Assembly: GCA_003344405.1 (NCBI GenBank)
Contig: NOWV01000009.1
Span: 248,001 to 312,000, forward strand
DNA from: Trichoplax sp. H2
Taxonomy: Eukaryota; Placozoa; Uniplacotomia; Trichoplacea
Reading direction: 5' to 3'
Length of the DNA stretch: 64,000 bases
Positions within the stretch are counted from its first letter, which is position 1. Every line of letters starts with the position of its first letter. The notes below the pieces were generated by a model. That model did no database searches. It was given only the letters and a program-made list of their open reading frames with translations, and was not told where the DNA came from. A program made the translations under genes and the position numbers. Of the stretch, positions 51,399 to 62,300 are shown piece by piece.

Positions 51399-54018
51399 TT
51401 AAAACGTTTCCGAAATTTTTAATTTTATTATTTGACGCAGTAGCGATCCAGTCTTGAATGTTAATTAGTAAAGTAATCTAATAAATTAAGACCACGTTTA
51501 ATAATTACTTTTCAATTAATTAATTAGTTATTTTGTAAACCTTTGAATTTATTTTGGATGTGGAGTAGTATATACAATCTAACGAAAAGTTAGATCCTTA
51601 TTGTACCTGCTACTCCATCTCACCAAAAATCAACATTTGCTTCCTTTATCTAATAAATAATTTCGGTAATTGAAAATCAACAGTATTGTTTTTTTGTTTT
51701 TATGTCATCACCCCTTCGGTTTATTGTTAATTTAATTAGTTAATTATACGAGTATTACGCAAGTAAGGTGAGCTCATACAATAGGGAATAAAAAGTAATT
51801 AAAAGTAACATACTGTGATTATAAATTTACTTTAACTTCATATACTGCATTAGTTATTGAGATCGAAGTTTGATGTATAACGATGGCAACTCAAATACAG
51901 TGTAATAGTAATTAATCTTTCCATAGTACGCGTTTAGTAACTACTATTAATATGTTATGCCCACGGGCTGTGAAAGTTACGAGTTGATTACAACTATTAT
52001 ATGGTGCGTGTAAATAGTAAATTAAAATTGGTGTGAAGACATGTGAAGTAAGCCTGTAAGCTTAACAACATGGCCTACCAGAAGAAGTCTTTTGTCAGTC
52101 AGTGGCTAACTTAATTGATTTAAGCCTACATTTGTTGAAGAGGACTTAATAGCTAGAACTGGATATTCCTTTTCGCCTTGTTTGATTAAAATGCGCACAG
52201 ACCAACAGACAGTCTGAGTGCACAATCTAGATATGAAACTACGATATAATATTCCGCGAATTTACTCGGTAGTATGACTACATCCATGATACATTATGGA
52301 CGGCTATAGGGTGGACACGGTATTTTTCTCATTTTTGTTTCTTTAACAAATTTTATATCCGTACATTGCAATTGCAGATACCGCCACGTGTGCCAATTTA
52401 ATTGTCAAACTGTTCTAAAATTCTGCAATTACATTACAATTGTAAACAGTGTACATGCCATATAAAGCCGTCATTATCAATCATTAAATTAAGATGATAA
52501 ACAGAGGTAGTTAACTTCATAACACAATTTTATGTTTTTACATTAACTCTTGACCACGCATACAATTTTCTTGCCTTCTTCTGTATGTTAGTCAGAAGTA
52601 GTACGATGATATCGTATTAGCTCAAGATGGTGATACATACTAAGAAATTATAGCCATAGACTACTAGAAGAAGTCTTCTAATGTAGTTAGCTTTACGCGT
52701 ATATTTCAACAACCCTAAATCAGCTTCACTGAATTGTAGAGATAAAATGTGTATTATAGCAAAATCAATAAGGATTATTATGTATTATGGAATTACTCTA
52801 GCAGGCAATGATTACATGCTTGTAATATTCTACAATTAATTAACCAATATTGAATTAATTGATGCAAGATCACATCATCGGTAGATGTGCTGTCATATCA
52901 TGCTATAAATGATTAGTATTGAATAGCACATAATATCATAATCATCTAAAGGTACCGCATCGTGTTATGAACCTGGTAGAACATTGTTGACAATCAAACG
53001 AGTTATAATATATATATAATTATATATTATCAAATATTATAATTGTTAATTAATAAAGCTTGCGTAGAATTGTCATTCTTTATGGCCTTATTGATCATAC
53101 TGTAGTTTGTAGATACAAATTATGTGCTGAACGGTTTGCTAGCATCGTGGAATACTGCAGTTATATTTAGTATTACTGGAATCTTAAATCTTTTTATCGA
53201 TCTAATAAAACTTATTTATAGTTCAAATGAGTCGCTTTATCCCTAGACATGCATAGTCAAATCTATTCTTGGATTCACTTTGCTAATTTATTTACTGATG
53301 TTGTTAATTTAGTCCATTATTAATTAATTATGCCATATTGTGGGCTTGATACTTAATTTGACATGCGTTATAACACTACGGGTATGTTATCTGTAATATC
53401 TGAAACATAAGTAATTTCTACTAGACTACTAGGCACTACTCGGGCATGGAGGAAGATGTTAGTTTCTCATGATTCTATTATATTATACGCGTATATTATC
53501 GAGATATTACCTAATAGTATATTTACTCTAATTTACTGAGACCACCATGGTTGAAAACTTTAGTCTAAAGGGTTAAATACCAGTATAAACAATATCGACT
53601 GGAATTGTTTCCCGATGATGTTGAGATTTACAGAATTTACGAATCTATGCCAATTCGAGCGAAAATGATTCGATGACAGCTTCTCTATCAGCCATTAGCC
53701 CTATCAGAGAGTCAACTTGAATATACGCGCTCGTAGACATAATTGGCCAGTTTCAATAATTTGTATAAAATTTATGAATTTGAATTCTCGAATTCAATCA
53801 GTGTATGCAGCACCCATAAGCATTAGCAGTAACCTGACTTTCACGTTTTAATTAAAGTCCCACCCGGTTATTGACTAAATCATATTTCCTATTATAAGGA
53901 TTTATATCAAACTGTATAGAGTGGCATCCTGTAAAACAATTATACGCTTATATAAAATCATCTAAACTAGTCATTTATAATTCAAATAAGCTCCATTAAT
54001 GATATTCGTCTTTTGCTG
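51399..54018. other. intergenic stretch downstream of CCT3, no gene found
   Basis: 2.6 kb of AT-rich sequence including the CCT3 3' end (an AATAAA near 51480 may be its polyadenylation signal). No coding exon or cluster repeat recognised. Confidence 0.5.
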
Positions 54019-54049
54019 TACGTACAGTGTACAGTGTACACTAGATTGG

Positions 54050-54428
54050 GTTATTTAATTAACGATGCATTTTAACTATTGTCTGTAGTCATGGCTGCTT
54101 TGATATTTTTTGAATTTATAATATTTGGTAGTAGGCTGCAGCTTAAATTTCCAAAGCAGTTTAAATCACTTCAAGATGGTGTATTTAACGACGCATTTTA
54201 ACTATTGTCTGTAATCATGGCTGCTTTGATATTTTTTGAATTTGTAATATTGGCAGTAGGCTGCAGCTTATTTCCAAAGCAGTTTAAATCACTTCAAGAT
54301 GGTGTATTTAACGACGCATTTTAACTATTGTCGGTAGTCATGGCTGCTTTGATATTTTTTGAATTTATAATATTGGTAGTAGGCTACAACTTATTTCCAA
54401 AGCAGTTTAAATCACTTCAAGATGGTGA
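54050..54428 (+). repeat. three-copy ~125-bp tandem repeat retaining an open frame
   Basis: Three copies, with the shared ATGGCTGCTTTGATATTTTT at 54091, 54217 and 54340 (spacing 126 and 123 bp). Each contains CTATTGTC(T/G)GTA, an ATG frame reading MAALIFFEF, FPKQFKSLQDG, and in the first two copies a stop at the next unit. Copy 1 has insertions totalling 3 nt that keep the frame. In copy 3 the frame runs on to 54585, partly through GTAC repeats. GTAC units flank the array (54019-54043 and 54535-54600). It lies 500-900 bp upstream of the GH31 gene. Confidence 0.8.
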
Positions 54429-54534
54429 ATATATTCGTATACTATTGAACTGCTCTGATTGCTTTGTTGATGGTTGTGCACCTGTTTCAATATCAGCACG
54501 GTGTAATACTGCCGAAACGGTACTGACTATCAAC

Positions 54535-54600
54535 TACAGTACCGTGTACTGTATGAGGTGCAGTACAGTATACTGTACACTGTAGTATACAGTACTGTAG
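54535..54600. repeat. GTAC-palindrome cluster I
   Basis: CAGTACAGTATACTGTACACTG and neighbours, about 330 bp upstream of the start at 54928. A shorter unit cluster lies at 54019-54043. Confidence 0.7.
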
Positions 54601-54927
54601 TAACCCAATCTGCAGGCACAACTACGCCTGTTCACCACTTCCGTAGAATCTTCAATCTGCGCTACTGCAGAGGTTTCTTGATCTCAAGATTATCCTCATC
54701 TCGTGATTATTGGCTGCACCAGGCTAAAATGAACTTTAGGCAAAGCATCAACGTCTACTATATCTAGTCTAAGTTATAACTGTTAGTAAGAAATTGTTAT
54801 TGAATTACAAATTTGATGATATGTTCATTATTAAATTATAATATTTACTAATGAAGTTGAAAGGAAAATGAATCCTCTTCATAAAATGACTATCGAACGA
54901 TTTACAAACCGAAATTAAATTGCAACA

Positions 54928-57060
54928 ATGTCCGAAGAGTCTAATTATCGTCTCCTCTCTGCTAATGATGAACGACGGAGTAAGCACTATGATGACGATG
55001 ATGACCATTCTATACAAATTCAACATCATTCAAGAATGAAAAAAAAAAAGAAAAAACGAGTCCGTTTTACATCTGATAAAACGCCAACGATCGCAGAACG
55101 ACTTTATTATGGCTATAATCGATTGACAATCAAGACACGACTAAAATTTAAAGTAACAATATTGGGTATAATGACCTTATTAAGTATAATCTTAATTCGT
55201 CGATATGTTCCACCGATCAATGATGATCTATTTACTTATTTAAATATTCAATTCAATATCTCGACGCGAACCTTTCAATTATCCAATTTAACTCGCCAGC
55301 ATCAAATCTTATTATCGGGCAAGTTAGGGTGTAAGATCGGTTATGAAATACCTCGTATCACCACCAAAATTAACCAACTACACTTGCTATGGGAAGATAA
55401 AACTAGCTTAACTATGAGTAAAATATCCGAGGATTGTACCTCTTTTACATGGCAACCTACTAGTAACCAATGGACATCCTTGTGTGATTGTTTTCGTTTA
55501 GATCGTGGCTATTGGTATAGCGGATCGGAAATGCATGAACAATTTTGGCCACTGAAGGATGCCGAAATACCTAGTCAGCCCTATATTAGCAGTTATAAAT
55601 TAATATCGTATGGTTCGGTCCTAGAGAAAATGTGGTTCAACTCTAATGGCTTGATTGTTATAGCCAATCAGACCAAACAATTATCTGTTCAGGTCACTAA
55701 AAACAACCTTTGCTTGCAATCATATGCAACTAATCATGCATTACAGTACCAAGTTTGTAGTCATCATGATTTAAAAAATGTTTATCAAATATATGCAAAA
55801 AGATTATTCGAGTTACCGACAACGGCTAAAGATGATGATCTATTTCGTACTATTATATGGACAATGTCCAACCAACATATGAGTATCAATCAATCCATGG
55901 TTGAATATTATGCTGATCAAATTGTTCGCTATCAATTTAATCAGAGTATAATAGAGTTAGGAGATGACTATTCCACTGCCCATGGTGACTTTGATTTCGA
56001 TCAAAATCGATTTCCAAATGTGAGTAAAACAATTTTTCAATTACATCAGTGGGGTTTAAAAATATCACTATCTGTCAGTGTAATTGCAAGTATCAACTCT
56101 CAAACCTTTCAACAAGGTATCGAAAATAATTATTGGGTTAGAAGGAAAGATAAATACAGTCAAGATGTGCTAGCAATCATAAAATGGTCGAGAGGAAATG
56201 GAGTATTATTAGATGTTACCAATCCTCAAGCTAGACGTTGGTTTACATCTCGATTAATAAAATTTCAGCATGATTATCATATCGATTATTTTAATTTTTT
56301 ACATGGAGAGGCTGACTATTTACCAGCTGATATGGTTACCTTCGGGACACTCGATGACCCAAATCATTATACTCGTCTATTTAATAAGATGGTATCAGAT
56401 ATTGCTTCAGTATCGTTTGTTGGAGCTGCATATCAAGCACAACAGCTCAATCCAATCATTCAGATGCAAAGAAAAGACTCAAGTTGGAGTAATGTCACTG
56501 GCTTACCGTCAATTATACCAAGTGCAATAACTTTAGGATTGATTGGTTATCCGTTATTTACTCCTGCAACAATCAACAATTTCGATTTCACAACTTTATC
56601 AACAAAGTTAGACCGAGATTTGTATATTCGTTGGATACAATTATCATGTTACTTACCCATACTAAAATTATCGACTGGCCCGTGGAATTTTGATGTACAA
56701 GCAATCGCATTTTTGCAAAAGTTAATACAATTTCGTAGGCAGTTTCTTGTACCAAAATTTATTCAAATTAATCAACAACTCACTTCAACTGGATTACCAA
56801 TAGTACGTCCAATTTGGTGGTTAGCGCCGAAGGATACTACCGCTCAAAATGTCTTTGATGAATTTCTTATTGGAGATGATATTCTGGTTGCACCTATTGT
56901 CCAAAAGAAAACTAACAGCAGAAAAATTTATTTACCTCGTGGTTATTGGTTTGACGCAATATCGAAAACGAATTTCAGTGTAGCTGTTGGTAGATGGCTT
57001 ACTAATTACGTAACGCAGTACACGCAAGTTGCTTACTTTATCTATTCGCCTTGGAAATGA
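54928..57060 (+). CDS. MYORG: MYORG-type glycoside hydrolase family 31 membrane protein, probably catalytically altered
   Basis: Single exon, 710 residues. A type II membrane protein: acidic/basic cytosolic start (YDDDDDHS, then a Lys run at 37-43), a transmembrane segment about 75-91 (KVTILGIMTLLSIILIRR), then a large luminal region. The C-terminal half follows MYORG (KIAA1161/NET37), an ER-located alpha-galactosidase-like GH31 member: GVLLDVTNPQARRWFTSRL, YFNFLHGEADYLP, GYPLFTP, DLYIRWIQLSCYLPILKLS, VRPIWWLAPKD, FLIGDDILVAPIV, YLPRGYWFDA. The family motif normally reads F-x-F-D-x-G-E; here the nucleophile position is Leu458. The nearby PDMVGG-type loop is also changed (TPATINN). Thus the fold is kept but classical hydrolysis is doubtful. 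Intronless, unlike most neighbours. Orthology to MYORG itself, rather than to a paralogue, is inferred. Confidence 0.85.
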   Translation: MSEESNYRLLSANDERRSKHYDDDDDHSIQIQHHSRMKKKKKKRVRFTSDKTPTIAERLYYGYNRLTIKTRLKFKVTILGIMTLLSIILIRRYVPPINDDLFTYLNIQFNISTRTFQLSNLTRQHQILLSGKLGCKIGYEIPRITTKINQLHLLWEDKTSLTMSKISEDCTSFTWQPTSNQWTSLCDCFRLDRGYWYSGSEMHEQFWPLKDAEIPSQPYISSYKLISYGSVLEKMWFNSNGLIVIANQTKQLSVQVTKNNLCLQSYATNHALQYQVCSHHDLKNVYQIYAKRLFELPTTAKDDDLFRTIIWTMSNQHMSINQSMVEYYADQIVRYQFNQSIIELGDDYSTAHGDFDFDQNRFPNVSKTIFQLHQWGLKISLSVSVIASINSQTFQQGIENNYWVRRKDKYSQDVLAIIKWSRGNGVLLDVTNPQARRWFTSRLIKFQHDYHIDYFNFLHGEADYLPADMVTFGTLDDPNHYTRLFNKMVSDIASVSFVGAAYQAQQLNPIIQMQRKDSSWSNVTGLPSIIPSAITLGLIGYPLFTPATINNFDFTTLSTKLDRDLYIRWIQLSCYLPILKLSTGPWNFDVQAIAFLQKLIQFRRQFLVPKFIQINQQLTSTGLPIVRPIWWLAPKDTTAQNVFDEFLIGDDILVAPIVQKKTNSRKIYLPRGYWFDAISKTNFSVAVGRWLTNYVTQYTQVAYFIYSPWK

Positions 57061-59383
57061 AAGTATTTAACATAAACTATGAAATAGTGGACGTTCAATG
57101 TTCCAAATTCAGATAGATTAAAGTACAGTAACAAGGGAATATTCCAATCAAAGTTTATTTAATAGCTTGCATCAAGTTTCAACCAGTAATTATTGTATAA
57201 AATAATAAATTCAGAACAATTTTATTTATATCATCAGAAACTCTTTTAAAAAATTTGACGGATCCTATTACTTATTTTTTTTCTAGTTGATTATATCTCT
57301 GTATTATCACTTCTCTAAGCTGCGGTTTAATTTAAAGTTGGGTAATGTAGTACGAGCGAAGTACATTTGATATCTTTCATTAGCCGGTTTTACGTCAATG
57401 TTTGTACTAAATAGTGTTATCGTGATAAATTAATGTTAATCAACCCATGCGCAATATCCTTATACTATCTTTGAAATTATAAATTTATAATGGGCGAGAT
57501 TTAACACGAATTTTAAATTAGTATATGAGTATGAATAATTTAAAACACCTTCCATAAAAAATTGGCATTTTCCCGCTTTAACGAGTTTATCTCACTACTT
57601 GCATAATTTACACTTAATGGTCGTAACAAAAAATGATATAGTAAGAACAGCGGTATCCCTACTATAAATCAGATTTTATATAACGTGTGTACAGTATAGA
57701 TACGCGTATACGTATGTACGTAACGTGCATATTACAATTTGCAAAGGTTAAGGGGAACTTTGATTTGTTTTAGTATGGCTTTACATGCGCTTCTTTGATA
57801 TTATAGGGTATTTGCATACATTTCCGCTAAGTATCTACTGATTTCAAAATTGTTGGTTAAGAATTGTAGCTCGAACGCTGTATAAACATATAAAACGATG
57901 TTATTTTCGTATTATGCATATAATGTGTTTTTTCCGTTCCTATCAAATATTACAATGTTTGGTTGATTGTCAAGCTGCTAAATAAAACTACAATGAGCTG
58001 ATATACTTGCCAATTTTAACCTACTATTCTTGTAATTTTGGTACAATTTCGCTCCAATCTTAACAAGTTGGAAATATTTGTACGCGTTTTAGAATTTTAG
58101 AAAAATTTTACTTATAATTTACTATTTCGAAACTTTTGAATAGATTAAACTATGGAAATACATCGCGGCAGTCCGAATTGCTAATCTTATTGTAGTTCAT
58201 AATTAGAGACAGCCATTATCATTTAAAAGCGATCATCGTAGATCGAATCATACATATTATGGCTCTTAAATATTGTAATTAGTACAGACCCGTTCACTGT
58301 TAGTAATATAATCTCGAATATTAGGGATCGCAAACAGACTTTTTGATTAGAGATATGATTATCTTAGTTCGTTATCCTAAATCTTGTAATCAGCAACGAC
58401 ATTATCTAATCACTTTTTGGTACCGATAATATTTTTGCCAGCACATAACCCCTTTAATTGTATAATAAATACGATCAGATAATAAGATACATCAACAATC
58501 GTGACAGGTTTAGTATCAGTCTAAAAGCGATTCAATTTATTCACGTGGAAAGATTTACAGAGATAAATATTTAGCTATTGTCATTGTGGGATAGACAGCT
58601 AGCGGCTACAATAACTGCTAGCAGAAATTCTGTTCGTCATTAGGATTTTGTACTGTAGTATATTTAGTTTCCGACATAGTAGACAGTTTTAAAATACATT
58701 CTAAATGATCCAACATTGGCATTTCTTGGATAACAGCGGATGGCCAAACAGTTACAGTAATAGCAAGTATTGCCATAAAATTTACAAGATACATGAAAAT
58801 CGCAACCGTCTTGTTGACGATGTGATCAATCAAAATCATATTTAGCAGTGAGAGAACTCTCATACTAATTAATGTGGTAAAATTATTTTACCTGATTTAA
58901 TTGTACGAGTATGTAATGGTTGGCATAATTCACAAAAACAAAGAAAATTTTTAAACAAAAATTTTAATACTGGACCACTTATTAATTTATCTAATTCATT
59001 GTAAAGGAATCATAACTGAATAATCAGGTGATTGATTTTTTAACTTATTAAACATTCTCTTAACATAACTAAGTATATATAAAGCCTGCAGCGTATGCAT
59101 AATATCTTCTAAATTTATTCCATACATTAGAATGTTTTTTATTAGTAGTCACTGGCGTACCAAATCAGCAAGGATTTTTTAAAATCCAACAATTCTGAGA
59201 CCTTAAATAAGCTACCGTGGGACATAATAGCTGCCAGAAGTTTTGCTGATAGGGTGTTATATCGAAGGTTCAAACTTCACAGCAGGCAGTTATGTATATG
59301 AATACATACGAATTTCGAATATAAAAACTTATGAAGATTTCACGAGATTATGCTAGGAAAATGCGAAATTACGGAGATATTTG
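57061..59383. other. intergenic region between MYORG-like gene and ZFR 3' end
   Basis: 2.3 kb. An 81-codon frame at 58618-58863 (-) has one hydrophobic stretch (VAIFMYLVNFMAILAITVTV) and a TTAG acceptor-like site just upstream of its ATG. It could be a terminal exon or a small gene, but no partner exons were found. Otherwise nothing recognised. Confidence 0.4.
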
Positions 59384-62300
59384 TTACATAGATTCAACAA
59401 TTTCTCTGTCAATTGGTGTCTCAGAGTTTTCTAAACGGCTTCTTTTTCCAGGGATATTATCTTGAACTTTGTTCACCCCCTTTAACTTACGTTTTTCGTT
59501 ACGAGCTTGGCCTTTTTTCTGTGGTGCAATTGGTTCAACATCTAGTATTTTGTGTAATTGGCGAAAAACTACTTGGCGCAGCATACACTAAAAATGAAGA
59601 AATAAACACACTTTATCATAAACTATATTTTATGTCAAATTTCTTAACTTGTATGCTATTACTTGTGCGGACGATGTGATATCTTCAGCCGTTTGAATAT
59701 CTAGGTAACCAAACGCATTACACGGTTCCTTTTCGCACGGATCTTTGACACCTGGACCATCTGATGATAGATTTAGAACATTTAGGAAATTTTAGGTATA
59801 AATATTCGGTTGTAAAAAACCATAAAAGACTGAAGTTCCAGTGTTCTTTATATGATGGCTATACTTTTATACTAACAAAAATGGCCATAATTTATTACCC
59901 GGTAATAATATTCCAGATGCTATAACTTCAAGCAACCGTCGAAATGCTTTCGCTGGTCCAAGGCCAACATCCGAACTATTTATTGTATTATGTATCAATA
60001 CTTCCATAGGCTGCAACGAAAAAGATTGTAAGTAAATAAAGTGTAATAAATTTCATAAACGATATCATGTATAAATACAAATATTTTACCCAAAATTTTA
60101 ATGCCGACCAAGTTGAATTCCTTCTGCAGTAATCGTAAATTACCCGCATAACTACTAAACATGGTTCCAAATCGATTACGTTTTTCTACAGTTTAAACAA
60201 AGCAAAGCACCATCAGTACCGAAAAAATTTCATCACTTCAGAGTTATACATTGTAGTATTCATACTTTAAACCATTCGAATCGACGTAGTTCCATTAGAG
60301 CATTTAAACACGCTTTCCTATCGACAACTCCGATAGAATAATTATCAGCTGCATGTGCAAGAAAAAATTTCATAAGTATAACGGTAATGCTAATGCTATA
60401 TTTTGTCATATTTATCACCAGAAATGAAACCAGCAATAATATGCTCCGCCATACAAATATTCGTACTTACAGTCATCCTGTGACTCCATCGTAGCTGAAG
60501 TAAGATATATTTTAACTTCTTCGTTGTGATCATGACTAATGGTTATTATACCTTCTTCAGTATCGCATTTAGTTTCATAGTTATCGCCCTATAAATATAA
60601 TTGTAAGAATTACAATATACAAGTGTACATTAAAAAGGGGCTGTCATCGTGTTATTAAGTGATTCTTGTCTGACATTCGTGCTAACCGCTAATCTTTCTT
60701 TTATATTGGTTTCTACACCTTGCAAGAGCGATACCGTAGGTTCTTCTAGGATTAAGACGGTTTTAGTATTTAATCGCTATTAATACATATGACGTCAATG
60801 AGATAGCTGTTATCATACTGTATTGCACTGACAGTACTGCATCTATCTATCCAGCTTACCAGCACACAATACTACCAATTCCGCTTGCTTATCACCATTT
60901 AACATAAGACCTTTTGCAATTGTTCCTATTCTTCGTATGTCTTGCAAGAGCCCTAAAATAATACGTGTGTCAGCAGATAAAAGTCGGAATAGAAAAATTT
61001 TTAATCAACTTTTTCAAAAACGTACTAATATCAGATGACAACTGGTTGGGCTCCGTCGGTGTCCTATACAACCATAAAATTAAAATTAAGTATTATTATT
61101 TTTGAGTGCAGAAAACTTTATTACCACTTAAGTACTATGAAATAATCTAATTAATAACTGTCTGAAGTTAGAGGTCAAAAATTAGCTACTAAATGCTTAC
61201 GCTGTCTTATTATTAACGTCAGCACTATTACCAGCCGTTGCAACATCAATATTCGTCTGCTCATCATCAGATCTAAGCGTATTGACAACGGTTGTCTCTT
61301 CTACGGCTCCAATGTTAGTTTCGCTATAAGAAACAAACACAATGATATATTTATTTGGGATTTAGGTATCAAATTTAAGTATTATTTTAGTGCTAAAGGC
61401 TATACATATTTCTTAAACAAATACTTGCAATGAAGAAAAGACTTCTTTATTGCAATTGAAAAGACAGTACAAAAAGTATATATTGCCTTATGCTGGTTTA
61501 TCTCCTGCAGCAATGTTAAAAACTTTCTACTGTAGTATTTAAATGCATCTTATGTAAAATACTCACGTCTTAATCATAACGTCAGAGATATCCTTTAAAG
61601 TACTCTCAATAATCATAATAATATCTTGCATAGTTTTGATCTAATTGATTGGATAAATAGTAATTAATAAAGTAAATACTCTGAGTAAGTAATTAAACTC
61701 TGAATGTGAGGAACAAGCTCTGTTACTTCAGATTGATTAGGAAAGATAATGTCATGTTTCTTCATGACAAGTCGATCTTCTGTTGTCTCCACAATAGGAG
61801 TGCCTCGAATAAAGTAAGATGCTCCCTGAAATATAAAATGATGCGTGTAAGAAATATTACATTATTATATTCAGGCAACCAAATTTCCACTTACACATAC
61901 AGTATATACCGAAATTTAATTACCTTATGAGATTTAGATGAGGTGTTTTTTTTCTTATTATGAGATACATATATGGACATTAAAGATGGAGGCCGATCAT
62001 TAATACCGGGAACGATTTTTGGCTCGCTTTCAGCATCAGATAGAACCTTTTGACGTTTCTTAGTCGGTGATGGGTAATAACCATCATTTCTAAGATCTTC
62101 CATCTCTTTACGTTCTATTTTACCAGAAAGAGGTGTTTTTTCGTGATTCGATTCGTTTTCATAGCCTTTAATCTATAAGAAAATACATGTAAATTTACTA
62201 CTAGCTTGCACAAGAAATTAGGCACTCACTTAATGACAATGTTCAATCTGTACTAACATGATAATATGTCGCTTTATGTCGCTTGCCGCTCAAGTGAGAA

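Noticed and set aside
61681-61727. Longer ZFR exon running to the stretch after 61727
   Set aside because: Using the GAA|GTAACA donor at 61727 gives exactly the spacing found in DZF proteins, while the longer reading lacks a proper in-phase donor.
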